Source: Erythrophleum ivorense | Lineage: Eukaryota > Streptophyta > Magnoliopsida > Fabales > Fabaceae | Direction: 5' to 3' | Assembly (NCBI GenBank): GCA_026724425.1 | Contig: JAIUCV010000351.1 | Coordinates: 372,001 to 436,000 of the forward strand | Length of the DNA stretch: 64,000 bases | Shown: piece after piece, positions 47,379-58,384 of the stretch | Layout of the letters: every line of letters starts with the position of its first letter | Numbering within the stretch: the stretch's first letter is position 1 | Position numbers and translations under genes: made by a program | The notes under the pieces: model-generated | The model's input: only the letters and a program-made list of their open reading frames with translations | What the model was told of the DNA's origin: nothing | Database searches by the model: none

Positions 47379-50146
47379 GGAAAATGAGAAACCTTTTCTC
47401 ATTTTGGTTCCCTCTGATTTGTCAGAATTTGCAGGTTGTCATGGGATTTGGGACCCAAGCATGGGTCCTCACCTCCTAACTAGTTTTGGAATGAATAGTT
47501 TTTATATCACACGGTACAAAACAGCACAACAAAAAAATTCTCATTCATTGTGAAAATGGATTGGTGGGACGAGAAGGGCTTCTTTCAACCATCAGGCATC
47601 AGCATACAAAATTATTCAAATTCTCTTACTTTGTTTATTTGATCTGATGCCTGATATACTGTGCTCTTTAATTTCCTCATTTGACTTGTCTCTCTCCCTA
47701 TCTAATAATTATTTCATGTTGACCTTTTAGATTTCCCAATAAATAAATATTTTAATATATTTTCATCTTATTAATTTTCTAAAAATTTAATTTAATTTCT
47801 ATAATTCAAAAATAGATAATATTATCTTTTTATTATAAAAGATAATTTATTTTTGTCCTTCTGCCATATCTTCATAACAAATTTAACACTCACAACTGAT
47901 AGTATGAATGATGACTTAAACGACAAATCTAAGTATAAATTAATAGGGTGAGATAGATAAATAGTGTCTAAATTAACTTTAATATTTTTTTCTTTTACAC
48001 CAATTATGTGACAGAATAGCAATTAGATTAAAATGTTATAAAATTGATGATGCCTTTAAAGATAACTGATTTTATTTTATTTGTTCAAATAGTGCTATAC
48101 AATGACTCATCGAACATTGCCCAAAATTTTGTTCTATTTATAGTATAGATTTGTTGTAGAGACCGTTAACATTTCTTTGTGCACGTGAAAAGTAGTTAAT
48201 AGAAGGACACACCTCTAGAATATTTTCGAGGATACGACCATAATAATAACAACAAAAAGGAGAAGAATGACGTTAAAGATGATTTATCCATTCCTTGTAA
48301 TTTTTTTTTTGTCACCATCTATTGAATAAAAGATTTTATTATTGCGCCCCTTTTTAATTAGAATCCAACCCTTTTGTAATTTTTACAAACCTCCATTCCA
48401 CCTATATGTGTTTCACTTTTTTTATACTCACTAATTTGTTTATGTAAAGAAATAATTATGGATAGATAAAAGGAGTGTGTAAAGGTTAATTTTTTTTCCT
48501 TATTTACGTTTCTTTTAATTATTTATCGAACAATTTTTGAATTTTGATGTTTGTAATTAACTTTTTAAACACATTCTATCTAAAATGTACAAATTTTAGT
48601 TGAAAACCAATTATTAAATTAAAAATTATCTATGCATGTGAGTAATTTTTGTTGAATTAAGTAACCACTTTTTCTCATTCTTTTTATCTTCTTCGTGGGG
48701 GTAATCCGTTTCCCTTCCTCCTCTTTTCAATTTTCATTGGTTTCTTTTCTCTTTTTTCTAAAGAATTCTTTTACAAAGATTTTGTTCTCTAGATCTACAA
48801 TATATAAAGTCATATCTTAAATAAAGATTTTGAATGCATGAATCTATCTATCCTTGAAAAAAATGTTGAATTAAGGCTCTGTTTTAGGGTAATATGATTT
48901 TGTTAATTATAAGCTGTTGAGTTATAGCTAGGTGATGTAAAAAATTACTTCGGAAAGATTAAAAATGAATGAACCTTGTGGTGAATGATATAATTATTAA
49001 TAAATTGTTTTGTTGCTTTTTTTTTTCTGTTTGTTGTTTCTTGGCCAAATAAATAAATAAATTGTTTGAGAAAGCTATTGTGAAATATTTTCAATATCTA
49101 AAATTTCAAAATGACATGTTTAAATAAAGAGATAACAATGTTAACATATAACACGAGTATTTCAAACATTTAATTTTTTTTGGGAGAACACATCATATTA
49201 TTAATAGCCACAATAATTTTGTTAAACATTCTTTATATATAACACTTTTTTAAAATTACATGTAATTTGTGAAAAGCATAAGGAATTTACTATAAAAAGA
49301 TTATCAAACATAAACTTATAAATCATTTTTGTCAGCATTAAAACAAAAAGTTCCTACCTTTCATCAATTATCGTACTGAATTATGAGTAAAATACATGTT
49401 AATAACCTCCCCCCTCCCCCCCCCCCCAAAAAAAAACAATTGTGTGGTATATATAACAAAACTAAAATTGTCAAAGTGTGTCAACTCATATAGGATATTG
49501 GTTAAATAAGTCATTCCATTTAATCCACCTATTTTAAATAAGTCAAAATTTTTACCCTAACTCACCAAATGAGTTAAAGAAGTTGACCCGTTTAACTAAA
49601 AAAAAATTATTACAACAATAAATATCTTTTAAAATTTAAATAACTATTTTAAATAATTAAATCAAAATTTTAGACACTTAAACAACTCTTTTAAACTTTA
49701 ATAATCAAATAAAAATAACTACTTATTTAAATTTTATCAAACAATTAAAATAAAATAAAATAAAATAAAATAATAAAATTCTTCAAAATTTTTATCAAGA
49801 GTACTTAAATATTGTTTTGAATGATTAGTTCTAGTAGGAAAAGTTGAAATATTATTTTAATTTTTTAAATTATTAATATCAATAAAAAAGAATCAAGTTC
49901 TATAAATTAATCCACTTAAAAACTAAGTTAAATAAATCAAGTTAACATAATCTCAAAATTTTATGAATTGACAAAATTTAAACTCAGTCTATTAAAATAA
50001 TAAACTAAATGGATCAACTTAATGAATTTAACCCATTTTTTCGGTTATAATCCATGCTACATCATTATTATAAAAGAAAAAAAATTCTATTTTTCTCTCA
50101 ATAAAAAAAATACGTGAATAATGAACATAAATAAAAGTGCATCATA
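47379..50146. other. Intergenic, AT-rich
   Basis: No gene supported. A less AT-rich patch at 47390-47680 contains an inverted pair atcaggcatcag / ctgatgcctgat (47598-47609 and 47644-47655). A C-rich run lies at 49408-49427. Confidence 0.4.
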
Positions 50147-50156
50147 TATCATTTAT

Positions 50157-51732
50157 GGCTTTTTGACAAATATATATGAAAAAAAAAAGAAAAATATGTA
50201 TAACAATAAAAACTATTTCCTAATATATATAATTGAATTATTTTTAAAATTTAAATATTTTTTTTAAAAAAATTTGGAACGCGGGATCTATGATCCCGCG
50301 TTCCTCAAAAATTTTTTTAAAAAAAATTATTTTTTTAATTGGGGGTCAGTAGAACTGACCCCCATCACGTCACTGACCCAATGGGTCAGTACTGACCTGT
50401 TGGGTCAGTGAAATTAACCCACTGGTCAATTTGACCCGTGGGTCATTTTTTAAAAAAAATTAAAAATTAATATTTTAATTAATTTATTTAAAATATATAA
50501 AAATATAAAATTTTTTATAATAAATATTATTTGATTATATATTATGTAAATTCATATTATTTTTTATGTATTAAAAAATATAATATTTTTAAATCTCTTT
50601 ATAATTTTATTAATTCTGTAAGTGTTAAAAGTTTATATTTTGAGAAAATTTAATTAATTTTATTAAAATTTATAAAAGGTGAGATATAAATAATAAAAAA
50701 AGTAAACAAGAATTTAAATAAATTACTAAAAGTATTTTTAAAATTGTATTTATATGAGATTTTTTTATTTGGAGAAAAAATATTAATCTATATATTGAAA
50801 AATACAATGACTTAATTTGTATATATAATTTGTTTAATTTTATAATTATAAGAAATTTATGTGTTAAAGAATAGTAATTAATTTTATTTAGATTTTGAAT
50901 AGGTAAAATATAAATAATAATTTTGAAATGTTAATATTTTGTAGTTGTGAAATGTTAATATTTTAGTTTGCACCATGATAAATATAATATCTGAGTTTCT
51001 TAAATATTGTAATTGTGAAATGTTAATATTTTGTAGTTGTGAAATGTTAATATTTTACCTGTTCAAAATCTAAATAAAATTAATTACTATTTTTTAACAC
51101 ATAAATTTCTTATAATTATAAAATTAAACAAATTATATATACAAATTAAGTCATTATATTTTTCAATATATAGATTAATATTTTTTCTCCAAATAAAAAA
51201 ATTCCATATAAATACAATTTTAGAAATACTTTTAGTAATTTATTTAAATTCTTATTTACTTTTTTTATTATTTATATCTCACTTTTTATAAATTTCAATA
51301 AAATTAATTAAATTTTCTCAAAATATAAACTTTTAACACTTATAAAATTAATAAAATTATAAAGAGATTTAAAAATATTATATTTTTTAATACACAAAAA
51401 AATTAATATAAATTTACATAATACATAATTAAATAATATTTATTATAATAAATTTTATATTTTTTATTATTTTATATAAATTAGTTAAAATATTAATTTT
51501 TAATTTTTTTTAAAAAATGACCCACGGGTCAGTGACGTGATGGGGGTCAGTAGAACTGACCCCCAATTAAAAAAAATTTTTTTTTTTTAAATTTTTGAGG
51601 CGTTCCAATTTTTTTAAAAAAAAATATTTAAATTTTAAAAATAATTTAATTATATATATTAAAAAATAATTTTTATTGTTATACATATCTTTCTTTTGTT
51701 TTTTTTCTTTCATATATATCTGTTAAAAAGCC
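50157..51732. mobile_element. Mutator-like foldback element, 1,576 bp, with 10-bp TSD
   Basis: Two long inverted arms (about 50157-50920 and 51055-51732) match almost throughout and surround a short centre. The element is flanked by identical direct repeats, tatcatttat at 50147-50156 and 51733-51742; its ends read ggctttttgaca and, from the right, ggctttttaaca. A 9-11-bp target duplication with GG-starting long inverted repeats is characteristic of the Mutator superfamily. No ORF is present, so it would depend on a transposase elsewhere. The left arm carries a 29-nt hairpin (50276-50304) and a cluster of gggtcagt words (50341-50450); the right arm lacks most of the hairpin and about 56 bases of that cluster. 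The centre has two direct copies of a ~41-base unit (50924-50964 and 51016-51056). Confidence 0.93.
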
Positions 51733-51742
51733 TATCATTTAT

Positions 51743-52040
51743 ATTAAAATAAAATTCACCCAATTACAAAACAAGATTGTAAAGTCACGTGAGGTGTTTG
51801 TGAGGTAGTTAGCACCGTTTGGCGGAACGAATCGTGGCAAGCCCAAAAGCACATGCTGGCGATAGGGGTACTTAGCTAAGGACAAACTTTGTAACGGAAA
51901 CAGCACGCTACAGAGCAGCGTTGGGCCCACTTGAATAGCGCCTCTTCGCGCGTGTCGTCTGCCCGTGATGCCTAAGAAGCCTCACTGTGGCGTGGTGTGT
52001 CTCCTATATCTATTTCTGCCGTTTGCTTAAACAAACAAAT
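51743..52040. other. GC-rich island next to the foldback element
   Basis: About 280 bases of far higher GC content than anything for kilobases around, including a CACGTG at 51787-51792 and a CG-rich stretch near 51940-51965 (cttcgcgcgtgtcgtctgcc). No ORF with a recognisable domain and no RNA fold recognised. Its origin is unknown. Confidence 0.4.
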
Positions 52041-53600
52041 GAATAAAAAAGTAGATGAAATAAAAAATAATTTTTTATTTTTATTTTTAAATTAATAATT
52101 ATAAAAATATAATAAATATGTGACAAATTAAAACTCATATTGACTTCTCACCATTCATTATTTTCAACAATTTGACTTCTATTTTTTTGAATTTGTTATA
52201 AATTATAATAGAGTCACTCTCAAGTAAAAAAAAAATAATAAGAAAATGATCATCGTATTTTTATTAAAAAAATAATCATAATATAATAAATTTTATATAA
52301 ATTAAATATGATAAATATTTTTAATTAATGTTTCTATTTAAAGAAAATAAATTCTTTTTAATATTTAGATAAAATTTTATTACTAAACAATATGTAAAAA
52401 AGGGTTTATTTTTTATTTCCCTTTATCTTATACTACCGAATAAAATATGAGAGTCTAAACTTTTCAAAAGTGTAATTATATTTATTTTAGGCATATCAAT
52501 GTTATTTTGATTTTACTATTTTAAATGTTAGATGATATTTTAAGTACCTGTGTTTATAATAATATAGATTCATACCAAAGTAGTATAAGAGAATATTTTT
52601 CTAAATGAAGGTATCATATATATCATATTATTTTTAAATTTACTAATTTTTGAAAAATAATACTAATAGACAACTTATTTTATGATAACTTTCAATTGTC
52701 TAGATATCTTGATATCCAATAAATTAACATTTATTGTTGGTGACATTTGAATACGTTTATAAGATGAAATTATTCTAAAAATGGATGAGAATTAAAATAA
52801 AGATTAATAGTATGATATTTATTTTTCACTAAAAGAAATATAATTGCCATTGACGTACCCAAAAAAAAAAAATCCTTCCATTCAGAACTATTATATATTT
52901 TCACAATACATTCTTAAAATATTTTGCACTCATACTCATAGTTGAGTTTGATTCCATTTGATATAATATTTTTGTACAAAACTTCTTATAATATTGTTTT
53001 GTTAATTTTATACATTGAATCAAGGCACATAAAAATTATATATATGAATCAAAAGAGTAAATATACAATTGATCCTTATATGAAAAAAGAGACAATTTTG
53101 GTAAGTAAATTAAAAATAATCGTTTTACCTAAGAGCCATAGTTCAAAAAGTACCAAAAAATTGATATGAACATAAAGCTAAGAGTTGAATGTCTATTCTT
53201 ATTTTTATTTTCATTACCTATTATTAACGTCTAGCATTTCCCTTGTAAATTAGAAAAAATAAAATCATAAACCATTTATATGGTTTTCAACAAAATTAGT
53301 TTGTAACTTTGTATCTTGTAGTTTGCATTGTGGTCCAACTTCTCTGGGGCGTTTTATAAGAAGCGTGGGAGGAATCCTAAGTGGAGGTTAGGTTGCAAAT
53401 AACGGCTCCGCCTAGTTTTCGATGCATATATCATATGGCATAGATTTTCTCTAAAATGCTCCTACTCCTAGGATAGCCTTATACATTCACATCTGCAGAC
53501 AAAATCATGCTGGGAATCTAGGCCACCATCATACCTTGTGACCACGAGGTCCTCAACTTCATAATTTTGTCTAGAGTTTATTTATTCGTTTGCTACCATT
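52041..53600. other. AT-rich desert with a second mixed-composition patch
   Basis: No gene supported in 52041-53300. The segment 53330-53590 is less AT-rich and looks unlike its surroundings, but no coding or RNA feature is recognised. Confidence 0.35.
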
Positions 53601-53619
53601 TTGAGTAGGGTTTAACATT

Positions 53620-54085
53620 ATAAGAGATTTTATATATTAAAAACAAGTCAAAATATATAGAACTTTTTTAAAACTTTATATTATTTATTTGATATTTAAA
53701 AATTAATAATAAATCTCTTTAAATTTCTAAATTTGTGTAGATAACCCTCATCATTAATAAATATATTAATTTACTAAAAGAAATGGTAATATATTAGATT
53801 AAATGAAAACTTTAAATTTAATTTTTTTAGTATAAACAACTCTTTTAAATTTTAAGTTATATACAAATAATTCCCTTAAACTTTGAACTATACGCATATA
53901 ATCTCTTGAAATGTCATATTTCTATTAATGAAATAATGAACAAACTAACAGCATAGGATTACTTGTGTATAGTTTCAAGTTTTAAAGATTTATTGTCAAC
54001 TTTTAAAAGTTAGAGGTTATTTACACATGACTTAAATTTTGTAAAGATTCTGTATATTTTGACCTAAAAAATTATAATATACTAA
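53620..54085. mobile_element. Degenerate inverted-repeat element
   Basis: Left arm near 53630-53690 (aagtcaaaatatatagaac) matches the reverse complement of 54020-54075 (ggtcaaaatatacagaat). Between them are short repeated words (taaactttgaactatacg, ttaagttatatacaaa). Similar words recur inverted at 54440-54660, suggesting a second, related fragment. Non-coding. Confidence 0.55.
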
Positions 54086-54740
54086 AATTTATATGACTAA
54101 ACTTAAGTATAATTCATTGTATTGTTATTATCAAGTTTTTTAATAAAATTATAATATATTAAAAATAATCATTGAAAAACTCAATAATGTGACATTAAAT
54201 TTTAGAAGTTTTACACTTTTTTGTAAAAAAATTATTTTTTTTATATTTTTTAAATCAAATTCTTTGCAGCGACTTAGTATACAAGAAATAATTAAAAATT
54301 GTTAAGAACAATAAATAATTATACAATTGTTAATTTTTCAAAGTAATAACTTATTATTAATTGTTTACCAGGCACTTTTTTCTTAATTAGTTTTTGAATA
54401 TTTGTAAATAAAAATAAGAATATTTTATTTTTAATTTTAAAAGGATAAATTAGATATAATCTCTTAAACTTTAAATTATGTGTAAATAATCATCTAACTT
54501 TTAAAATTTGACAATAAACTCCTAAACTTTTAAATTAGTACAGATACTTTTTTTATTATTAATTAATCTATTATTTCATTAACAGAATGACACATTAAGA
54601 GTTATCTACATATAATTTAAAATTTAAGAGAGTTATCTTTCAAAAATAAATTTTAAAATAGATCACAGATATTATTTTTTCATGATCCAAAGTTTAGTGA
54701 AGTTTTATATAATTTATCCATTTAAAAATAAAAAGGTAGT

Positions 54741-55661
54741 CCACATACATTTTAATTTCTTTTTCGAGAATAATAATTTATATTTATAATTTTTTATATT
54801 AATTTGGGTTTAATAAGTTAATTATTAAAAAAAAAGGAAGTTGAATGATTAGGAATCATGTGAGAATTGTTTTAATCATTAAACTAAATGTCTAGAGTAA
54901 CTCCCAAATGATTCCTCAGCTCCGGCATTGTAGCATTTTTTCTCACTTTCTCACATTGGAGGATAAGATGTAGGGGTCTGCGCTTTTTTTTTTTTCTCAC
55001 TTTCTCACATTCTTTGCCGTGCATCAAGCTGTAAAAGATCAATTTTGGCCCTCTATTTTTTTATCTTATTTATATACTTACTTATTTTAATTTTTTATTC
55101 TGAAAAAAAGAAGAAATAAGATGAAAATATTTTTTATTTTTACTAAATATATATTAAGTTATATTTTCATTATTTTAATTTAAAATATTCTCTTTTGTTT
55201 GTTTCATAAAAGTAAAAAATTGTCATCGTATTTTTTAAATAAAAAATAAAAATAAATAACTAAAATTACGAAAAAAAAAGGATACTGTACAGCTTTGCAG
55301 CCGAAGATCTGCTGGCGAAACAGATACATTCCCCTCGGTGTTGTCACAATGGTGATGTTGTAATTTCGGCCAATTACTAGCTCGCCTTCCTCACTTGTCA
55401 CTCCCATTTTCTACGCAGCTCTATCCGCTTCCTGTCCACGTGTAACCGGCTTTCCCGGTCACACCCGCCTAGCCCAACGCCGTGTTTCGTCTTCATCAGT
55501 TTAATCTCCATTCTCCACCCCACCCAGAAACGCTCGAAGTCCATTTCCATTTTCCCCCACAAACTGAGTTACACTGCCGAGCCAAACCTCCGCGTGATGG
55601 ACTCAGTCTTCACTGTTCCATAGAGAAATAACCCTCTTCTTCGCTTTCTCTATTCTCAACC
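54741..55661. other. Upstream region of the methyltransferase-like gene
   Basis: AT-rich to about 55270, then a sharp rise in GC and C content (55280-55800), as expected for a plant promoter and leader. A CACGTG lies at 55437-55442. No TATA box is assigned. Confidence 0.45.
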
Positions 55662-55781
55662 ATGTCTTCCCGTTTTGCCCCTCCCTTCCCTCTCTATTTC
55701 CCAATATCTGCCACTCCTTCCTCCGCAAGATCATCCCTTATTGGAGCCAACCATACCTCCGCTCGTTTCTGCTCCCGATAA
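55662..55781 (+). CDS. Upstream ORF in the leader of the methyltransferase-like gene
   Basis: An ATG at 55662 opens a 39-codon frame ending TAA at 55779-55781, 84 bases before the main ATG. The peptide (starts MSSRFAPPFPLYFP) is Ser/Pro-rich. If the mRNA starts upstream, it could reduce translation of the main frame. Whether it is conserved is unknown. Confidence 0.4.
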   Translation: MSSRFAPPFPLYFPISATPSSARSSLIGANHTSARFCSR

Positions 55782-55865
55782 GCCCCCAAAAATCAAAACT
55801 CGAGCTTTTCTGATTTTTTGTATTTAATTTTATTTTTCTCTCTGAAAAGTGCACAATCGGTTACC

Positions 55866-57416
55866 ATGGAGCCTACCGCAGGCAAGCCCAGCTCTCTCAG
55901 GAATGTTCTGGTACGGTTGCTTATGTTCGGCGTTTTCATCGTCCTCCTCCGATTTGCTTACGTCATCACTATCGCCGGCGAGTCTTGCAACGCCGGCGCC
56001 TTCTGTTTCTTTTCGCCCGCGGAGAGTGTCAATTTTGTGGTCTCTGGCGCTGGTACCGGTGCCGGTGGCGCTCTTGCCGTTTCGTCCAACGACGCCGTTC
56101 GATCTGCACCACGGCCGGAGCTATACACCAGCAAAGAATGGATCAAGGGTGTTCAATTCTACTCATCCGTGTTTCAAAATCTGATTTCCGAAGGCTACCT
56201 CACGCGGGAGTCCAAATCGTTGTGCGTGGAGACGCCAACGGGACGCGACGTCTTTGCGTTGAAGGAGAGTGGCGTTTTGGATTCCATCGGAATCTCGAAG
56301 AAAGCGTCGAAGCCTTTGGTGAAAGCCGGGAAGGCTCATCGGATACCATTCGGAGATAACATGTTTGACTTCGTTTTCTCCGGCGAGGGCGGGCTCGACA
56401 AATCGGCACGGCCGTCGGAATTTGCCTATGAGATTGCTCGGACGCTTAAACCCGAAGAATTTGCGGTGTTCCATATAAAGGCTAATGATACTTACAGTTT
56501 CAATTCATTCCTTGATTTGTTTAATTGTTGCAGAGTAGTGAAATCCCATGATATAGATGGGTTTGATTCTTCAATACCTTGCATACGTGAAATCGTTCTT
56601 AGGAAAGAGGGTGATGGTATTATTGTTGATGAAACTGAGAAGCAGAACTTTAAAGGCGATTCCAATGGCAAGTGCTCTGTTCCAGTGTATAAACAAGAAT
56701 TGGTCAGAAAAGCTGAGCCTCTGATTACTGAGGAGCCACTTAAACCATGGATAACTTTGAAAAGGAACATAAAGAACATCAAGTACCTTCCATCAATGGT
56801 TGATATTAGCTTTAAGAATAGGTATGTGTATGTGGATGTTGGAGCTCGAAGTTATGGCTCTAGTATAGGAAGTTGGTTCAGGAAACAGTATCCAAAACAG
56901 AACAAGACCTTCCATGTGTATGCAATTGAAGCTGACACAACTTTTCATCAAGAGTATGGGTTGAAAAAGAGAATCACATTACTACCTTATGCAGCTTGGG
57001 TGAAGAATGAGACCTTAACCTTTGAAATCCATAGAGACCCAGGTAAGCAAGCGGAAACTAAAGGCAGAGGAATGGGTAGGATTCAACCTCTGCAATCTGC
57101 AGGCGAGTTTGATGGTGAAGTGGAGAAGATCCAAGGGTTTGATTTTGCGGAATGGTTGAAGAACACAGTTTCAAAGAATGATTTTGTTGTGATGAAAATG
57201 GATGTGGAAGGCACTGAGTTTGATCTGATTCCGAGGTTATTTGAAACTGGAGCTATTTGTTTGGTAGATGAGATTTTTCTGGAATGCCATTATAATAGGT
57301 GGCAGAGATGTTGCCCTGGGCAGAGGAGTTCCAAGTATGAGAAAACTTATGAACAGTGCTTGGAGCTCTTCTATTCGCTTAGACGAAGTGGAGTTCTGGT
57401 TCATCAATGGTGGTGA
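55866..57416 (+). CDS. FkbM-type methyltransferase-like membrane protein (At5g01710 type)
   Basis: Intronless 516-residue protein. The ATG at 55866 has good context (accatgg). Residues about 12-38 (NVLVRLLMFGVFIVLLRFAY) form a membrane anchor after a short cytosolic tail, giving a type II layout typical of endomembrane enzymes. A Gly/Ala-rich linker follows. A first methyltransferase-like part (about 95-270: YTSKEWIKGVQFYSS, HRIPFGDNMFDFVFSGEGGL, EIARTLKPEEFAVFHI) precedes a second, FkbM-like part (YVDVGARSYGSSIGSWF near 322; FVVMKMDVEGTEFDLI near 441). It ends GVLVHQWW. Both halves have SAM-fold-like motifs, but no substrate is known to me. It matches a plant family of unknown activity, and its place between the RAE1-like and PP2C genes fits Arabidopsis At5g01710. 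Confidence 0.9.
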   Translation: MEPTAGKPSSLRNVLVRLLMFGVFIVLLRFAYVITIAGESCNAGAFCFFSPAESVNFVVSGAGTGAGGALAVSSNDAVRSAPRPELYTSKEWIKGVQFYSSVFQNLISEGYLTRESKSLCVETPTGRDVFALKESGVLDSIGISKKASKPLVKAGKAHRIPFGDNMFDFVFSGEGGLDKSARPSEFAYEIARTLKPEEFAVFHIKANDTYSFNSFLDLFNCCRVVKSHDIDGFDSSIPCIREIVLRKEGDGIIVDETEKQNFKGDSNGKCSVPVYKQELVRKAEPLITEEPLKPWITLKRNIKNIKYLPSMVDISFKNRYVYVDVGARSYGSSIGSWFRKQYPKQNKTFHVYAIEADTTFHQEYGLKKRITLLPYAAWVKNETLTFEIHRDPGKQAETKGRGMGRIQPLQSAGEFDGEVEKIQGFDFAEWLKNTVSKNDFVVMKMDVEGTEFDLIPRLFETGAICLVDEIFLECHYNRWQRCCPGQRSSKYEKTYEQCLELFYSLRRSGVLVHQWW

Positions 57417-58384
57417 AATCCTTTCACATCTTCTGTAACACTATTTTTCCGTTTACCCTCTACATGTTTCTTCTTCACAGGTCTTTTCACTTTTTGTTTT
57501 TACCCCACCACCCATAGAGAAGTGCCTTTGCGTTTCAATTTTCTTTCATTTCTACAATTGCAATCGATAGGATTATATTTGTTGCATGAGTTCTTTGCAT
57601 TGCAAAATTAAATATTGTTTTTTTAATCTTACGAATTGAATGATTTTGAAAAATAGAACCCATACTGATAAGGAAAAGATACTGCCTTTTCTTCTTACTA
57701 GCCGAGCTAATCTTTCTTCTTCAAGGACAATGCAAGTCATTTTGACCTTGCTAAGAAATTTACTTTGTAAATTTGTGGTAAGTTAAAACTAAGATGTAGA
57801 GATTATTGGCAGTTCATCTGGACAGGTTGGGTCCTCTGTGTTGGTGGATCATGGGAATATATGAGGGTTTTGCAGGACGGAGGATAGTTATTTCATGTCA
57901 ATCGCGTCCTTTTCTTGTACTGGCCTTTAACTTGAAAGTAAATTATCAGCTCTATACCTTCTTTTGGGCAGAGGGTGGATTTTACTCTGAAATCATTTTT
58001 GCTATTTGCTAATGCGTATGTCAACTGACTAGTTGATATAATATTTTTTTGACAAAAACAAATAAATCGTTTGGGAATTTTTCACCAAGATATGATAAAA
58101 GCATCAAGTTGATATAATTTTTTTACAAAAATAAATAAATAAATAAATTGATATATTCAACACATTTGGGTTGGATTTTTATTTTTTTTACTAGTTTATC
58201 TTTTTTTGTACTCCTTAGTCATGGATTTCTTATACTAAAGTAAAAAATTCATATATTAGTTAAAGAGATGTCACCTAAAGAAGCCTTTTTTTTTTTGGTT
58301 GGGTGGATTTTTTTTTTGCTTATTAGTTAAAGAGATGTCACCTAACTCTGCCTATGATGAACTTTCATGTAAATTATTTTTCAT
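57417..58384. other. 3' UTR and flank; short direct duplication
   Basis: Probable 3' UTR to about 57650. A 23-base direct repeat (ttagttaaagagatgtcacc...) occurs at 58257-58279 and 58323-58345, enclosing a T-rich segment just before the LINE. No gene is seen. Confidence 0.5.

Noticed and set aside
47598..47655. miRNA hairpin candidate
   Set aside because: Only about 12 paired bases with a 34-base loop, and the paired sequence matches no miRNA family I know.
56163..56474. 103-residue minus-strand frame inside the methyltransferase-like gene
   Set aside because: Antisense shadow caused by high GC of the real coding frame.
58257..58345. 23-base direct repeat as the target duplication of the LINE
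   Set aside because: Both copies are upstream of the LINE 5' end and enclose only a T-rich segment; neither lies at the (TTG)n end.
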